NCBI RefSeq assembly: GCF_033547075.1
Contig: NZ_CP137891.1
Coordinates: 1,984,001 to 2,048,000 of the forward strand
Reading direction: 5' to 3'
From: Flavobacterium ardleyense
GTDB taxonomy: Bacteria > Bacteroidota > Bacteroidia > Flavobacteriales > Flavobacteriaceae
DNA: 64,000 nt
The notes below the pieces were generated by a model. That model was given only the letters and a program-made list of their open reading frames with translations. It searched no databases and was not told the DNA's origin. A program made the position numbers and the translations under genes. Positions 25,760 through 35,286 of the stretch are shown here, in pieces. Each line of letters opens with the position of its first letter. Position 1 is the stretch's first letter.

Positions 25760-27718
25760 CTAATATATTCTAGTAAGATCAATTTTCTCTGGGGCATGAA
25801 GCACCATTGGATATTTTTCAACTTTTACGGAGCTACTATCTAGACCAAATGCTTTTTCTTCTGATAAAGAGAATTTTTTTATTAAGAAATAGGTATGCAT
25901 AATAACCTTTTCGTGGAAGCGTAAAAAACTATCATTAGACAAGAACTTTTCAAATAGGACAAACCTAAAATCTCCAATTACTTTATTGCGATTTAGTGAT
26001 TCATATCGACTAGTAATATCGACTTCACCATTTTTCACCATATCAGTAAGAACTTCTTTAAATAATAAATTAATTTTAGTTGCTTCTCTAAATCCTAAGT
26101 TAAAGTCAACTCGGTACATATCTTCGTTAACAATATTAGTTACTTTATATTCGGATTTGTAAGGTTCATTTAGGATATTTACATGGATAAACCAATAAAT
26201 ATCGGCTCTTTTTGGACGTTTATGTAGAATTGAAAGCATTACCTTTTCTTCAACTTCATCTGTGCGACTTGCACTTGTCATATATACAAGGTGGGTTGCA
26301 TATTTAGGAATAGCTAAATCCATTGTTAAGGCTGCAAGTACTTGTTTGTAATCTTCTACTTTGACAAAATTGGTGTAGTTTTTACTAATTTTTTTAGCTT
26401 CAAACCAGATAAACATTATTCCAATTAAAATTGCAGCAATAAATATTGTTACGTAACCTCCGTGAGAGAATTTGGTAAGGTTGGCCCAAAGGAAACTAAA
26501 TTCGATAGTAAGATATACAAATATTAAGGGAACGATAAAAAACATCGACACCCTTTTTACAATTAAGTAATAATTTAGCAAAATCGTCGTCATTACCATG
26601 CATAGTACGATGGCTAGACCGTAGGCAGCTTCCATATTACTAGATTCTTCAAAATGTAAAACAACCATAATACAGCCAGCAAAAAGAAGCCAGTTAATAG
26701 AAGGAATGTACAACTGACCCTTTAGCTCGGTGGGATATTTAATTTTTACTTTAGGCCAGAAATTTAATTTCATTGCTTCATTTATCAATGTAAATGAGCC
26801 AGATATTAATGCTTGTGAAGCTATTACTGCGGCTAATGTTGCAATTGCAATTCCGAAAGGCTTAAACCAGTCTGCCATTATCAGGTAGAACGGATTACCA
26901 AAAGAACCTCCCAGTTGACTCAATGTTTGACCTTGATGCTGCATTAAATATGCTGCTTGTCCAAAGTAATTTAGCACAAGAGCAATTTTTACAAAAATCC
27001 AGCTAATTCTGATATTTTTTCGGCCACAATGTCCCATGTCTGAGTAGAGAGCTTCTGCTCCAGTGGTACAAAGAAAAACGAATCCGAGAACGTAAAATCC
27101 CTCTGGGTGAATACTTAAAAGATGAAAAGCATAGTAAGGATTTAGTGCTTTAAGGACATAGAGATTTCCGGTTATTTGCATTACGCCAAGTACAGCAAGC
27201 ATACTAAACCAGATTAGCATCATTGGCGCAAAGAATTTACCCACAAGTTTACTTCCAAATTGCTGAATTGTAAAGAGAAAAATCAAAATCGCAATTACGA
27301 TAGGTACAATGGCAATATCTGGATAAAAAGTTCGAATTCCTTCGACAGCAGAGGTAATAGAAATAGGGGGTGTTATGATACCATCAGCTATAAGTGCACT
27401 ACCACCAATGATGGCGGGAATCATCAACCATTTAACTTTTGTGCGTTTGACTAATGCGTATAAAGCAAAAATCCCTCCCTCGCCATGGTTATCGGCGTTG
27501 AGTGTTATGATTACATACTTAACGGTGGTTTGCAATGTTAGAGTCCAAAAAACGGCGGAAACTCCTCCAAGAACGACCATCGCATCTATAGCATGATCTC
27601 CAATAATTGCCTTCATAACGTAGAGCGGAGAAGTACCGATGTCTCCGAATATAATTCCCAAGGTTATTAGTAATCCTCCCGTGGATAACTTGCTATGAAG
27701 ATTTTTGCTGTTCGACAT
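25760..27718 (-). CDS. kup: Potassium uptake protein Kup
   Basis: KUP/HAK/KT-family proton-coupled potassium importer in the inner membrane. The 652 residues open with GIIFGDIGTSPLYVMK (family signature), carry about 12 membrane segments to roughly residue 440, and end with a cytosolic domain of about 200 residues. A promoter with TTG and TAGCTTTG boxes (27750-27782) lies upstream. Length is typical. Confidence 0.94.
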   Translation of the reverse strand: MSNSKNLHSKLSTGGLLITLGIIFGDIGTSPLYVMKAIIGDHAIDAMVVLGGVSAVFWTLTLQTTVKYVIITLNADNHGEGGIFALYALVKRTKVKWLMIPAIIGGSALIADGIITPPISITSAVEGIRTFYPDIAIVPIVIAILIFLFTIQQFGSKLVGKFFAPMMLIWFSMLAVLGVMQITGNLYVLKALNPYYAFHLLSIHPEGFYVLGFVFLCTTGAEALYSDMGHCGRKNIRISWIFVKIALVLNYFGQAAYLMQHQGQTLSQLGGSFGNPFYLIMADWFKPFGIAIATLAAVIASQALISGSFTLINEAMKLNFWPKVKIKYPTELKGQLYIPSINWLLFAGCIMVVLHFEESSNMEAAYGLAIVLCMVMTTILLNYYLIVKRVSMFFIVPLIFVYLTIEFSFLWANLTKFSHGGYVTIFIAAILIGIMFIWFEAKKISKNYTNFVKVEDYKQVLAALTMDLAIPKYATHLVYMTSASRTDEVEEKVMLSILHKRPKRADIYWFIHVNILNEPYKSEYKVTNIVNEDMYRVDFNLGFREATKINLLFKEVLTDMVKNGEVDITSRYESLNRNKVIGDFRFVLFEKFLSNDSFLRFHEKVIMHTYFLIKKFSLSEEKAFGLDSSSVKVEKYPMVLHAPEKIDLTRIY

Positions 27719-27749
27719 TTAACTATTTTTACTGATATAAAAAAGAGTA

Positions 27750-27782
27750 CAAAGCTATGCTATTTTTATATCTTATAATCAA
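27750..27782 (-). promoter_or_regulatory. Promoter of kup
   Basis: On the minus strand TTG (27782-27780), a 22-bp spacer, then TAGCTTTG (27757-27750), matching the TAnnTTTG box. The gene starts 32 bp further on. Confidence 0.6.
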
Positions 27783-27819
27783 TTTGCAAATCATTATTTT
27801 AAATGCTAATACCATATAA

Positions 27820-27844
27820 AAAGCCTCACATATTATGAGGCTTT
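27820..27844 (-). terminator. Terminator after the 400-residue secreted protein
   Basis: AAAGCCTCA (27820-27828) pairs with TGAGGCTTT (27836-27844); a T-run follows on the minus strand. Confidence 0.8.
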
Positions 27845-27867
27845 AATTATTTTCTCGTGATGTAAAT

Positions 27868-29070
27868 CTATCTGTTAGAGCGAGTTGTCGTAGTTCTTTT
27901 TACGTCTGAATTTGGTTGTGAAGATCTTGCAGAATTATTTACTCCTCGTTGCTGTGAAATTTGAGTTGCCGCAGCTGATCTTGTCGAACTTGCTGAACCT
28001 CTTTGTGTAGCAGAATTAGTTGGCCTGCTGCTTGTTGCATTTTGTGATCTGTATGACGCGCTCGCAGTTGTTGCTTGCCTTCCGTTTGTAGTAGTGGTAG
28101 GTCTCGCTGTATTGTTAGAAACCGGTCTAGTACTGCTACTAGTGGCAGGTCTTGTAGTAGCATTAACTGTGTTTTTTGGTCTAATAGCATTAGAATTTAG
28201 TGGTCTAACAGAAGAATTCGATCTAGTGCCATTAGAAATTGTAGGTCTCACTACAGTGGCAGTTTTAACTTCGTCATGGTTCTTGGAAGAGGGACGTAAT
28301 CCAGCTGTCGCCTGTGGACTTCTTCCACTTTCTTTCTGAATTCTGTCATACTCATATCTATTAGTTTGACTTGTTCTATGTGCAAAATTGCGATTAGGGT
28401 ATTTTTGCTCATAAGCATTGTTTCGATACTTACGATAATAATTATTTGCGTTAGGATTATAAATATTGGATGTATAATTGTAATAATTGTTGTGATTTAT
28501 ATGAACATATATATTTTGATAATAATGACCATATGCATAAGGATTCCACGAGGTATAAAATTTCGGATAATGATTCCATCCATAATAAGAACGGTATGGA
28601 CGATAATTTGAAATCCAGAAATTAGTATAAAGCGGTGGTGTAACAAAATATACAGGTTCGTAAATATAATTTGAGCCATACATGTAAGGATCACCAATTA
28701 CCTGAACATGAACTTTTCTATTTTTCTTTTTGCTAATAGCTATCGTTGCAACATCTTGGTACACGTCCTGCTGTAAAACAGCTTGTAAAACAACTAAATG
28801 TGTATTGTTTTGGACCATCTCAATAACCCTGAGATAATCAACCATATTATCATTGTTTAAGTCAAGATTAGAGATTTGTAGATTAGGGTCGTTCAGTCGG
28901 TACTCAAAATCTGCAAGATCCTTTGAGTCTCCAAAAATGGAAGCAACCGCTTTTAAATCCAAGTTGTCACTGATATCAGAAGTTGCAGCATAAACAGCAT
29001 TCTTACCCTGTGCAAATGCACCTACAGTGATCAGTAGTGAGAGTATGGCGATGGTAATTTTGGTTTTCAT
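27868..29070 (-). CDS. Secreted low-complexity protein, function unknown
   Basis: The 400 residues have a signal peptide (1-20, ending GAFAQ). A folded-looking N-terminal domain (about 30-135) contains an EF-hand-like acidic loop DLNNDNMVDYL. Next come a Tyr/Asn/Pro-rich stretch (about 140-225) and a long Ser/Thr/Arg/Asn-rich tail (about 240-400) that looks disordered. I recall similar proteins in flavobacteria but no assigned function. The composition suggests an envelope or matrix role, which is inference. Confidence 0.75.
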   Translation of the reverse strand: MKTKITIAILSLLITVGAFAQGKNAVYAATSDISDNLDLKAVASIFGDSKDLADFEYRLNDPNLQISNLDLNNDNMVDYLRVIEMVQNNTHLVVLQAVLQQDVYQDVATIAISKKKNRKVHVQVIGDPYMYGSNYIYEPVYFVTPPLYTNFWISNYRPYRSYYGWNHYPKFYTSWNPYAYGHYYQNIYVHINHNNYYNYTSNIYNPNANNYYRKYRNNAYEQKYPNRNFAHRTSQTNRYEYDRIQKESGRSPQATAGLRPSSKNHDEVKTATVVRPTISNGTRSNSSVRPLNSNAIRPKNTVNATTRPATSSSTRPVSNNTARPTTTTNGRQATTASASYRSQNATSSRPTNSATQRGSASSTRSAAATQISQQRGVNNSARSSQPNSDVKRTTTTRSNR

Positions 29071-29162
29071 AATCTTTATTTATTAGATTCGAAAACTGAA
29101 ATTCAATTACTGTGCCAAGAAATATAATTAAATTATAAGACGTTATAAATCAATAAATTACA

Positions 29163-30398
29163 TTATAGGTCGAACTCATTCATAGGATTTTCAGGTTCTT
29201 TCTTAGGTTGTTTAACCGGAGGAGGGGAGGAAATTGTTTTGTTTTCGCTCGGTTTAACGGCAGGAGAAACAGCTTTTGTTTTAGGTAGAGCAGACACCGG
29301 CGCCGGCGCCGGAGTGGGGGTAACAGGTGTCGTGGATTGGTAGGTAGAAGATGTTGTGGCTGGCACTGTAGTTTCTGAAATAATCGAAGCTTCTTCAATA
29401 GGTAAATATAATTCGGTGACCCATTGTGTAGGACTTGAGAATTTTTCTTTTCCAATCTTGTATAGTTCCAATCGCGGTAAAGTCGCTTTCTGTGTAAGTT
29501 TATTTGTATTTAAATACTCAACAGTTTTCAGCCAAGCTTCTTCAAGATGAGTATAGTTTCCCGTTAAAGTAGTTTTTACTGCTCGAAAAGACTCGTAGTG
29601 TCCTGATGACATATCGCTTCCCTCAGAAATGAATATTTCGTTCTTTACTGGATAGCAGACGCTAAATTTTGTCGTTTTCTTTGATGCATCACTATAATGA
29701 TATAAAACAAATGGTTGTCCATCTGCTACAATGCTGTTTTCTTTTGCAAATGCTTCCAATCTTGCACGCATGATGCGACTATTATTGATAATCTTAGAAT
29801 CTTTACTTACAATTGTCTGCTGTATGAAGAATTTCGCAGACTTCACTACGACGCCTTCCACTTTTACTTTAAACGTTTTGAGCTCGTGCTTTAATGTTTT
29901 ATCTAAACTGGCTAAACTATTTTCATAAAAGGAGCCAACAAATTTATCAGCGCTTCCGTTTCTTAGCGCTCTAAATTTACTCATGAAATTCATCTTTCCT
30001 TTTGATGTAACAGTGATTTTTGTTCCGCCAACAGTATCTTTAAAGGTCCATACAACATTTGACGCAATTCCATCGTAAAGCATCTTTTGTGTTATTGAAT
30101 CTGTTCCTGATTTTGAAATGGTTTGAACTTCCCCACTACTATCTGACCCATTCCACCTAAAGATGTTATTATTTTCACCAGAATAAGTTGGAAATGTATA
30201 ATCAACTTTTCCGTCTTCAAAAATCATCCACTGCGGCCAATTGCTATAATCGCTGACGTAATTATAAGCGATGGCTTCTGAAACGTTTACTAATCTAGAT
30301 CGAGTCACTTCATACTCACCTTTTTGAGTGGCAATAAATACAGTTGAAGCAATAGCCACCAATAAAATCAGTAAAAAAATATATTTTAAAATCCTCAT
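29163..30398 (-). CDS. Membrane-anchored SRPBCC + GyrI-like domain protein
   Basis: The 411 residues start with one membrane helix (about 4-24). An SRPBCC/START-like domain (about 30-180, with NVSEAIAYNYVSDYSNWPQW) is followed by a GyrI-like effector-binding domain (about 190-335: SGHYESFRAVKTTLTGNY, then AWLKTVEYL, ending TELYLPI). A Pro/Thr/Ser-rich tail of about 70 residues ends with NPMNEFDL. It is divergent from the M49 peptidase gene. The domains suggest small-ligand sensing at the envelope; no partner is visible. Confidence 0.75.
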   Translation of the reverse strand: MRILKYIFLLILLVAIASTVFIATQKGEYEVTRSRLVNVSEAIAYNYVSDYSNWPQWMIFEDGKVDYTFPTYSGENNNIFRWNGSDSSGEVQTISKSGTDSITQKMLYDGIASNVVWTFKDTVGGTKITVTSKGKMNFMSKFRALRNGSADKFVGSFYENSLASLDKTLKHELKTFKVKVEGVVVKSAKFFIQQTIVSKDSKIINNSRIMRARLEAFAKENSIVADGQPFVLYHYSDASKKTTKFSVCYPVKNEIFISEGSDMSSGHYESFRAVKTTLTGNYTHLEEAWLKTVEYLNTNKLTQKATLPRLELYKIGKEKFSSPTQWVTELYLPIEEASIISETTVPATTSSTYQSTTPVTPTPAPAPVSALPKTKAVSPAVKPSENKTISSPPPVKQPKKEPENPMNEFDL

Positions 30399-30459
30399 AT
30401 AGGAGACGGTTTATTTTTGGGCAAAGTTAAAAATATAATCTTATTTTTTCTCAGAATTA

Positions 30460-30486
30460 TTGCTTTTGCTGAAATGAGTATATTTG
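30460..30486 (+). promoter_or_regulatory. Probable promoter of the M49 peptidase
   Basis: TATATTTG (30479-30486) matches the TAnnTTTG box, with TTG at 30460-30462 (16-bp spacer, slightly short). It lies inside the longest upstream frame, which supports the ATG at 30519 as the true start. Confidence 0.5.
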
Positions 30487-30518
30487 TCTTGAATTATTTT
30501 AACTTACAATCACACTTT

Positions 30519-32552
30519 ATGAAATTACGTACAATGGCGGGGTTTATTTTAGCGATTTCAACTCTTGTATCTTGCAAGAATGAAATCATAGATAAAACAA
30601 CTACCACAATCGAAAATGCAGATTTTAATACTGAAGCTGAGCAGTTTGCAGATATTAAAGTTTTACGTTACCAAATTCCAGGTTTTGAGAAGTTGACTTT
30701 AAAAGAAAAGGAACTTGTTTATTACCTTACTCAAGCGGGTACGGCTGGACGGGATATTATTTGGGATCAAAATTACAAGCACAATCTTAAAATTCGCGCT
30801 GCATTAGAAAATATACTTCAGAAATACACAGGAGATAAAGAAAGCGCAAACTATAAAGAGTTTATTATTTACCTAAAACGCGTTTGGTTTTCAAATGGAA
30901 TTCACCATCACTATTCAAATGATAAAATTAAACCTGGATTTGATTTGGCGTTTTTCAATCAGTTGTTGGCTGATACTAAAACCAATTTAGATTCAGAAGT
31001 AGTGAATATACTTTTTAATGACGTTGATTCGAAAAAAGTAAATCTTGATGAAAAAAAAGGATTGGTAGAAGGATCTGCGGTCAATTTTTACGGCGATGGA
31101 ATTTCAGCAGCTGATGTAGATGCATTTTACGCGGCAAAAAAACCGGCAGACAGTCATCGTCCAGTTTCGTACGGGCTTAATTCAAAACTGGTTCGCAATT
31201 CTGCCGGTGTACTGGAAGAGAAAGTCTATAAAAGCGGCGGAATGTACGGTGCTGCAATTGATAAAATGATCTATTGGTTGGAGAAAGCTCAAGGAGTTGC
31301 CGAAAATCAGAAACAAGGAGATGCAATTGCTTTACTTATTAAATATTACAAATCTGGCGACTTAAAAACATGGGACGATTACAATATTGCATGGGTAGCC
31401 GCTACCGATAGTAATATAGATTACAATCACGGCTTTATCGAAGTTTACAATGATCCGTTAGGATACAGAGGTTCATTTGAAGGTGTCGTTCAAATTAAAG
31501 ATTTTGACATGAGTGCCAAGATGCAAAAGATTTCAGAAAATGCGCAATGGTTTGAAGACAATTCTCCATTGATGCCAGAACACAAAAAGAAAAATGTAGT
31601 AGGAGTTACCTATAATACTGTAATTGTTGCGGGGGAAGCTGGAGACTCCTCTCCAAGCACACCAATTGGTGTAAATCTTCCTAATGCTGACTGGATTCGA
31701 GCGGAGCACGGATCAAAGTCAATTTCTCTTGGAAATATCATCGACGCCTATAATCACGTAGGTGGAGGAGATAAATTAAGAGAGTTTGCTCATGACGCGC
31801 AAGAGGTAGAACTTCAAGAAAAATATGGTGAGCAAGCTGATAAGTTGCACACGACGCTGCACGAAGTTGTAGGTCATGCGTCTGGTCAAATAAACAAAGG
31901 TATTGGTACAACTAAGGAAACTTTAAAAAGTTATGCTTCAACGCTTGAGGAAGGTCGCGCAGATCTTGTGGGACTTTATTATTTGTACAATCCAAAAATA
32001 CAGGAACTTGGTCTTGTCGATGATTGGAAAAAAACCGGTATGGCGGCGTATGATGGTTACATTAGAAATGGAATGATGACACAACTAGTACGTCTTGAAA
32101 AAGGAGCTGATATTGAAGAATCTCATATGAGAAACAGACAGTGGGTGAGCGCGTGGGTTTTTGAACAAGGTCAGAAAGAAAACATTATTGAGAAAGTTGT
32201 TCGCGATGGTAAAACTTATTTTAATATTACCAATTACGAAAAACTACATGATCTATTTGGAAAATTGCTTCGTGAGACGCAACGTATTAAATCAGAAGGA
32301 GACTACAAAGCTGCCAAGGCATTAGTAGAAAATTATGGAGTAAAAGTAGATCAGAAATTACACGCTGAGGTTCTAGAGCGAAATAAGAAATTTAATTCGG
32401 CAGCTTACAGTGGGTTTATAAATCCTCTGCTTGTTCCTGAAATGGATGCTGATGGAAAAATTATAGATATTAAAGTAACTCAGCCTAAATCATTTACAGA
32501 GCAAATGCTTTATTATTCGAAAAATTTTGGTTTCCTTCCAAAGGATAATTAA
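30519..32552 (+). CDS. M49-family (dipeptidyl peptidase III-like) metallopeptidase lipoprotein
   Basis: Zinc metallopeptidase, 677 residues from the ATG at 30519. The lipoprotein signal ends STLVSC (lipobox Cys about residue 19), so it is likely anchored in the envelope. The M49 zinc site HEVVGH (within LHEVVGHASGQ) and the second motif EEGRAD, supplying the other Glu, are both present. The family removes dipeptides. The frame opens earlier (30417), but the promoter box lies within it. Confidence 0.88.
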   Translation: MKLRTMAGFILAISTLVSCKNEIIDKTTTTIENADFNTEAEQFADIKVLRYQIPGFEKLTLKEKELVYYLTQAGTAGRDIIWDQNYKHNLKIRAALENILQKYTGDKESANYKEFIIYLKRVWFSNGIHHHYSNDKIKPGFDLAFFNQLLADTKTNLDSEVVNILFNDVDSKKVNLDEKKGLVEGSAVNFYGDGISAADVDAFYAAKKPADSHRPVSYGLNSKLVRNSAGVLEEKVYKSGGMYGAAIDKMIYWLEKAQGVAENQKQGDAIALLIKYYKSGDLKTWDDYNIAWVAATDSNIDYNHGFIEVYNDPLGYRGSFEGVVQIKDFDMSAKMQKISENAQWFEDNSPLMPEHKKKNVVGVTYNTVIVAGEAGDSSPSTPIGVNLPNADWIRAEHGSKSISLGNIIDAYNHVGGGDKLREFAHDAQEVELQEKYGEQADKLHTTLHEVVGHASGQINKGIGTTKETLKSYASTLEEGRADLVGLYYLYNPKIQELGLVDDWKKTGMAAYDGYIRNGMMTQLVRLEKGADIEESHMRNRQWVSAWVFEQGQKENIIEKVVRDGKTYFNITNYEKLHDLFGKLLRETQRIKSEGDYKAAKALVENYGVKVDQKLHAEVLERNKKFNSAAYSGFINPLLVPEMDADGKIIDIKVTQPKSFTEQMLYYSKNFGFLPKDN

Positions 32553-32565
32553 AATAGTTTATACA

Positions 32566-32598
32566 AAAAAACCTTCGAGCGATCGAAGGTTTTTTTTT
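32566..32598 (+). terminator. Terminator after the M49 gene
   Basis: AAACCTTCG (32569-32577) pairs with CGAAGGTTT (32584-32592), followed by a T-run. Confidence 0.85.
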
Positions 32599-32600
32599 GA

Positions 32601-32801
32601 CTAAAAATTAAAGTATCCTTTTCCATAAAATTTAATGACAAACAAAAATGCCACAAATAGCAGAAATCCAATGAGAACCTTATAGCTACCTTTATAATAT
32701 GTTTTATGAGTTGCAATATCTTTTCTGTACATGAAAATCGTAATAATAACGAAAGCTATAAAAAAAAGAACTCCAAATATGATCTGACCTTGACTAAACA
32801 T
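32601..32801 (-). CDS. Small two-helix membrane protein
   Basis: The 66 residues form two membrane helices (about 8-24 and 42-61) separated by a basic loop (YRKDIATHKTYYKGS). The layout looks like a small conserved flavobacterial protein. Function unknown; not in an obvious operon. Confidence 0.6.
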   Translation of the reverse strand: MFSQGQIIFGVLFFIAFVIITIFMYRKDIATHKTYYKGSYKVLIGFLLFVAFLFVIKFYGKGYFNF

Positions 32802-32855
32802 TATATTTATTTTGCTGCAAAAATAGTCAATTTCAAGATGGAATAAAACAAAAAA

Positions 32856-32887
32856 AGAGCTTCAAACGAAGTAAACGATGAAGCTCT
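32856..32887 (-). terminator. Terminator after ilvE
   Basis: AGAGCTTCA (32856-32864) pairs with TGAAGCTCT (32879-32887); a T-run follows on the minus strand. Confidence 0.8.
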
Positions 32888-32908
32888 AAATTAAATATTT
32901 TGAGTAAT

Positions 32909-33970
32909 TTATATTTTAACGGTCCAACCGAAAGTGTCTTCCTCTAATTTATTTTGCAAATTAGTAAGTCTAGCTTTCAATTTTTGAGCAATTGACTCTT
33001 CGGGCTTTATCAATTCATTGTAAACTTCTTGGTAAGCAAATCCTGCAATTGGACTTATTACCGCTGCAGTTCCTGTACCGAAGATCTCCGTTAAACTACC
33101 ATTTTTAAAACTTTCAAGAAGTTCAGTTACGGTGATTGGACGTTCCTCTACAGTAATGCCTTCTCTTTTTGCAATGTCAATAATACTTTTTCTAGTTACT
33201 CCGTCAAGAATTCGTTCACTTACAGGAGCAGTTACAAGAATACCATTTAGTATAAAAAATACATTCATAGTACCTGATTCTTCGAGTTTTGTATGGGTTG
33301 CATCATCAGTCCAAATAATCTGATCATATCCTTTTTCTTTTGCAAGACGTGTTGGATAAAATTGAGCTGCATAATTTCCTGCTGCTTTTGCCGCACCAAT
33401 TCCGCCATTTGCTGCACGTGAAAAATGCTCGGCGATCATTACTTTTACTTCTCCAGAATAATACGCACGAACAGGAGATAATATAATCATAAATCTAAAA
33501 TCAGAGGATGGAGAAGCTACAATTGCCGAAGAATTTGCAATCATAAATGGTCTAATGTATAGCGAACTACCGTTACCACGTTTAACCCAAGCTTTGTCGA
33601 GATTAGTTAGTTTTTTTAAACCCTCAAGAAAAACTTCTTCTGGCACCTCTGGCATCTGCATTCTTACAGCTGACTTATTAAATCGTTTAAAATTCTCTTC
33701 TGGACGAAACAACCAAACATCATCTGCCTCATCTTTAAAGGCTTTCATACCTTCAAAAATTGCTTGACCATAATGGAATACCATTGATGATGGCTCAATT
33801 TGAAAAGGAGCATACGGTTTAATTTCAGCTTTTTGCCACTCACCATCTATATAATCACAAATCAACATATGATCAGTAAATGTTTTACCGAATTTTAGGT
33901 TTTCGAAGTCACATTGATCAATTTTTGATGTTGCGGCTTGTGTTACTGTAAAGCTTTCTGTAGAAGTCAT
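32909..33970 (-). CDS. ilvE: Branched-chain amino acid aminotransferase
   Basis: PLP-dependent class IV aminotransferase for the last step of Val/Leu/Ile synthesis and the first of their breakdown. The 353 residues include FHYGQAIFEGMKAF, RMQMP, the SSLYIRPFMIA segment, the AKAAGNYAAQ region with the PLP Lys, and EIFGTGTAAVISPI. The length fits the larger BCAT type. A TAAATTTG box (34024-34017 on the minus strand) lies upstream. Confidence 0.93.
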   Translation of the reverse strand: MTSTESFTVTQAATSKIDQCDFENLKFGKTFTDHMLICDYIDGEWQKAEIKPYAPFQIEPSSMVFHYGQAIFEGMKAFKDEADDVWLFRPEENFKRFNKSAVRMQMPEVPEEVFLEGLKKLTNLDKAWVKRGNGSSLYIRPFMIANSSAIVASPSSDFRFMIILSPVRAYYSGEVKVMIAEHFSRAANGGIGAAKAAGNYAAQFYPTRLAKEKGYDQIIWTDDATHTKLEESGTMNVFFILNGILVTAPVSERILDGVTRKSIIDIAKREGITVEERPITVTELLESFKNGSLTEIFGTGTAAVISPIAGFAYQEVYNELIKPEESIAQKLKARLTNLQNKLEEDTFGWTVKI

Positions 33971-34138
33971 CTTTTAAATTAAAGTTAGTAAAATAAACTA
34001 AACTAGTTTCAGAGTGCAAATTTAGTTAAAGTACTGACGATATTTTTTAAAAAATGTTTTATTAACACGCGATTCATTAGTTTCTCATAAATCAATTACT
34101 TAAGATTATTTTTAGCTTGTAAAACATTAAATAAAATG

Positions 34139-34167
34139 TTGAATATTCACATAACTTAGTATTTTTG
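34139..34167 (+). promoter_or_regulatory. Promoter of the DUF4920-cytochrome-mnmD run
   Basis: TTG (34139-34141), an 18-bp spacer, then TATTTTTG (34160-34167). The ATG at 34192 follows 24 bp later. Confidence 0.6.
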
Positions 34168-34191
34168 TGCTCAAGCTTTAAAAACAAAAAA

Positions 34192-34821
34192 ATGAAAAAA
34201 ATTTTGCTACTTAGTATTTCTGCAATTTTATTAACATCATGTAAAAATGAGACGAAAGAATTGAAGCTGGAAGAGCCATTATATAATGAAAAAGCAGCTG
34301 ATGAAGATGAAAATGAGGAAGAATTTAAATTGAAAGACACAATCTCTGAAGAAGCATTAGTAGAAGAAGTTGCAGTTGCAAGTGCAGATGAGAAAACTGC
34401 TAAGAAATTTGATAAAAAAGATTATGCCTCATTTGGTGCTACCTTTACCCCAAATACTGTTTTAAATAAAGAGCAGATGCTCGAAAAATATAAAAATTTA
34501 AAAGTTGGAGATACTATATCTGTCGCTTTTCAATCTACTATTAACGAAGTATGTAAAAAGAAGGGTTGTTGGATGGATGTTTCTTTGGGTAAAGATAAAA
34601 AGTCATTTGTAAAATTTAAAGACTATGGTTTCTTCGTTCCGCTTAATGCTGATAAGTCTGACGCCATAATTAGAGGTAAAGCCTTTATTGATGAAGTATC
34701 TGTTGCCGATTTAAAGCATTATGCAAAAGACGGCGGAAAGTCACAAGAAGAAATTGATAAAATTATAAAGTCTAAAGTTACTTACGCGTTTCAGGCTGAT
34801 GGCGTTTTGATTAAAAAATAG
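34192..34821 (+). CDS. DUF4920-domain lipoprotein
   Basis: The 209 residues begin with a lipoprotein signal (lipobox LLTSC, Cys at about 17), then an acidic linker (Glu/Asp-rich, about 30-75) and the DUF4920 domain (about 80-209) with VCKKKGCWMDV and a KSFVKFKDYGFFVP segment. The Cys pair suggests a metal or redox site. The cytochrome-like gene starts on the next base after this stop (34822), implying translational coupling. Function unknown. Confidence 0.85.
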   Translation: MKKILLLSISAILLTSCKNETKELKLEEPLYNEKAADEDENEEEFKLKDTISEEALVEEVAVASADEKTAKKFDKKDYASFGATFTPNTVLNKEQMLEKYKNLKVGDTISVAFQSTINEVCKKKGCWMDVSLGKDKKSFVKFKDYGFFVPLNADKSDAIIRGKAFIDEVSVADLKHYAKDGGKSQEEIDKIIKSKVTYAFQADGVLIKK

Positions 34822-35280
34822 ATGACAAAGATTTTTGCACTTAGTATAGTAGCTGCTGTAATTTTTAGCTGCAACGGAAAAATTGAGAGTACAGATAAAG
34901 TTTCTGAGTTGCCTGTAATTTCTGATTCGGCAAAGGTTAAAAACTTTGAAATGTATGAGTTTTCAGAAATGGCATCGTTGATGGAAAATATGTATGCCAA
35001 AAACAAAAAACTCAAAGAAAATATAATTCAAGGGAAAGACTTGGGAGATTTTCAAGATACTTTTCTTAAAATTCATTCGGCAGCAATGACTGACGAATCT
35101 GACAATGACGCATTTTTTCAAGAACAAGCTAAAATTTTTATTGCTGCCCAGCAAATGATTTTTTTAGATAAAGAAAATGCCAAAGAACACTATAATTCGA
35201 GCATATCGGCTTGCATTAGTTGTCATCAAGAAAAATGCGGTGGGCCAATCCCCAGAATTAAAACTCTATTTATAAAATAA
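34822..35280 (+). CDS. c-type cytochrome-like lipoprotein with one CxxCH
   Basis: The 152 residues start with a lipoprotein signal (VIFSC, Cys17), continue with a helical region and end with one heme motif CISCH (131-135) about 17 residues from the C-terminus. Heme placement near the end of a helical protein recalls cytochrome c'. It starts on the base after the DUF4920 stop and runs to 6 bp before mnmD. Electron transfer or gas binding in the envelope is inferred; partners unknown. Confidence 0.72.
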   Translation: MTKIFALSIVAAVIFSCNGKIESTDKVSELPVISDSAKVKNFEMYEFSEMASLMENMYAKNKKLKENIIQGKDLGDFQDTFLKIHSAAMTDESDNDAFFQEQAKIFIAAQQMIFLDKENAKEHYNSSISACISCHQEKCGGPIPRIKTLFIK

Positions 35281-35286
35281 ATTATT

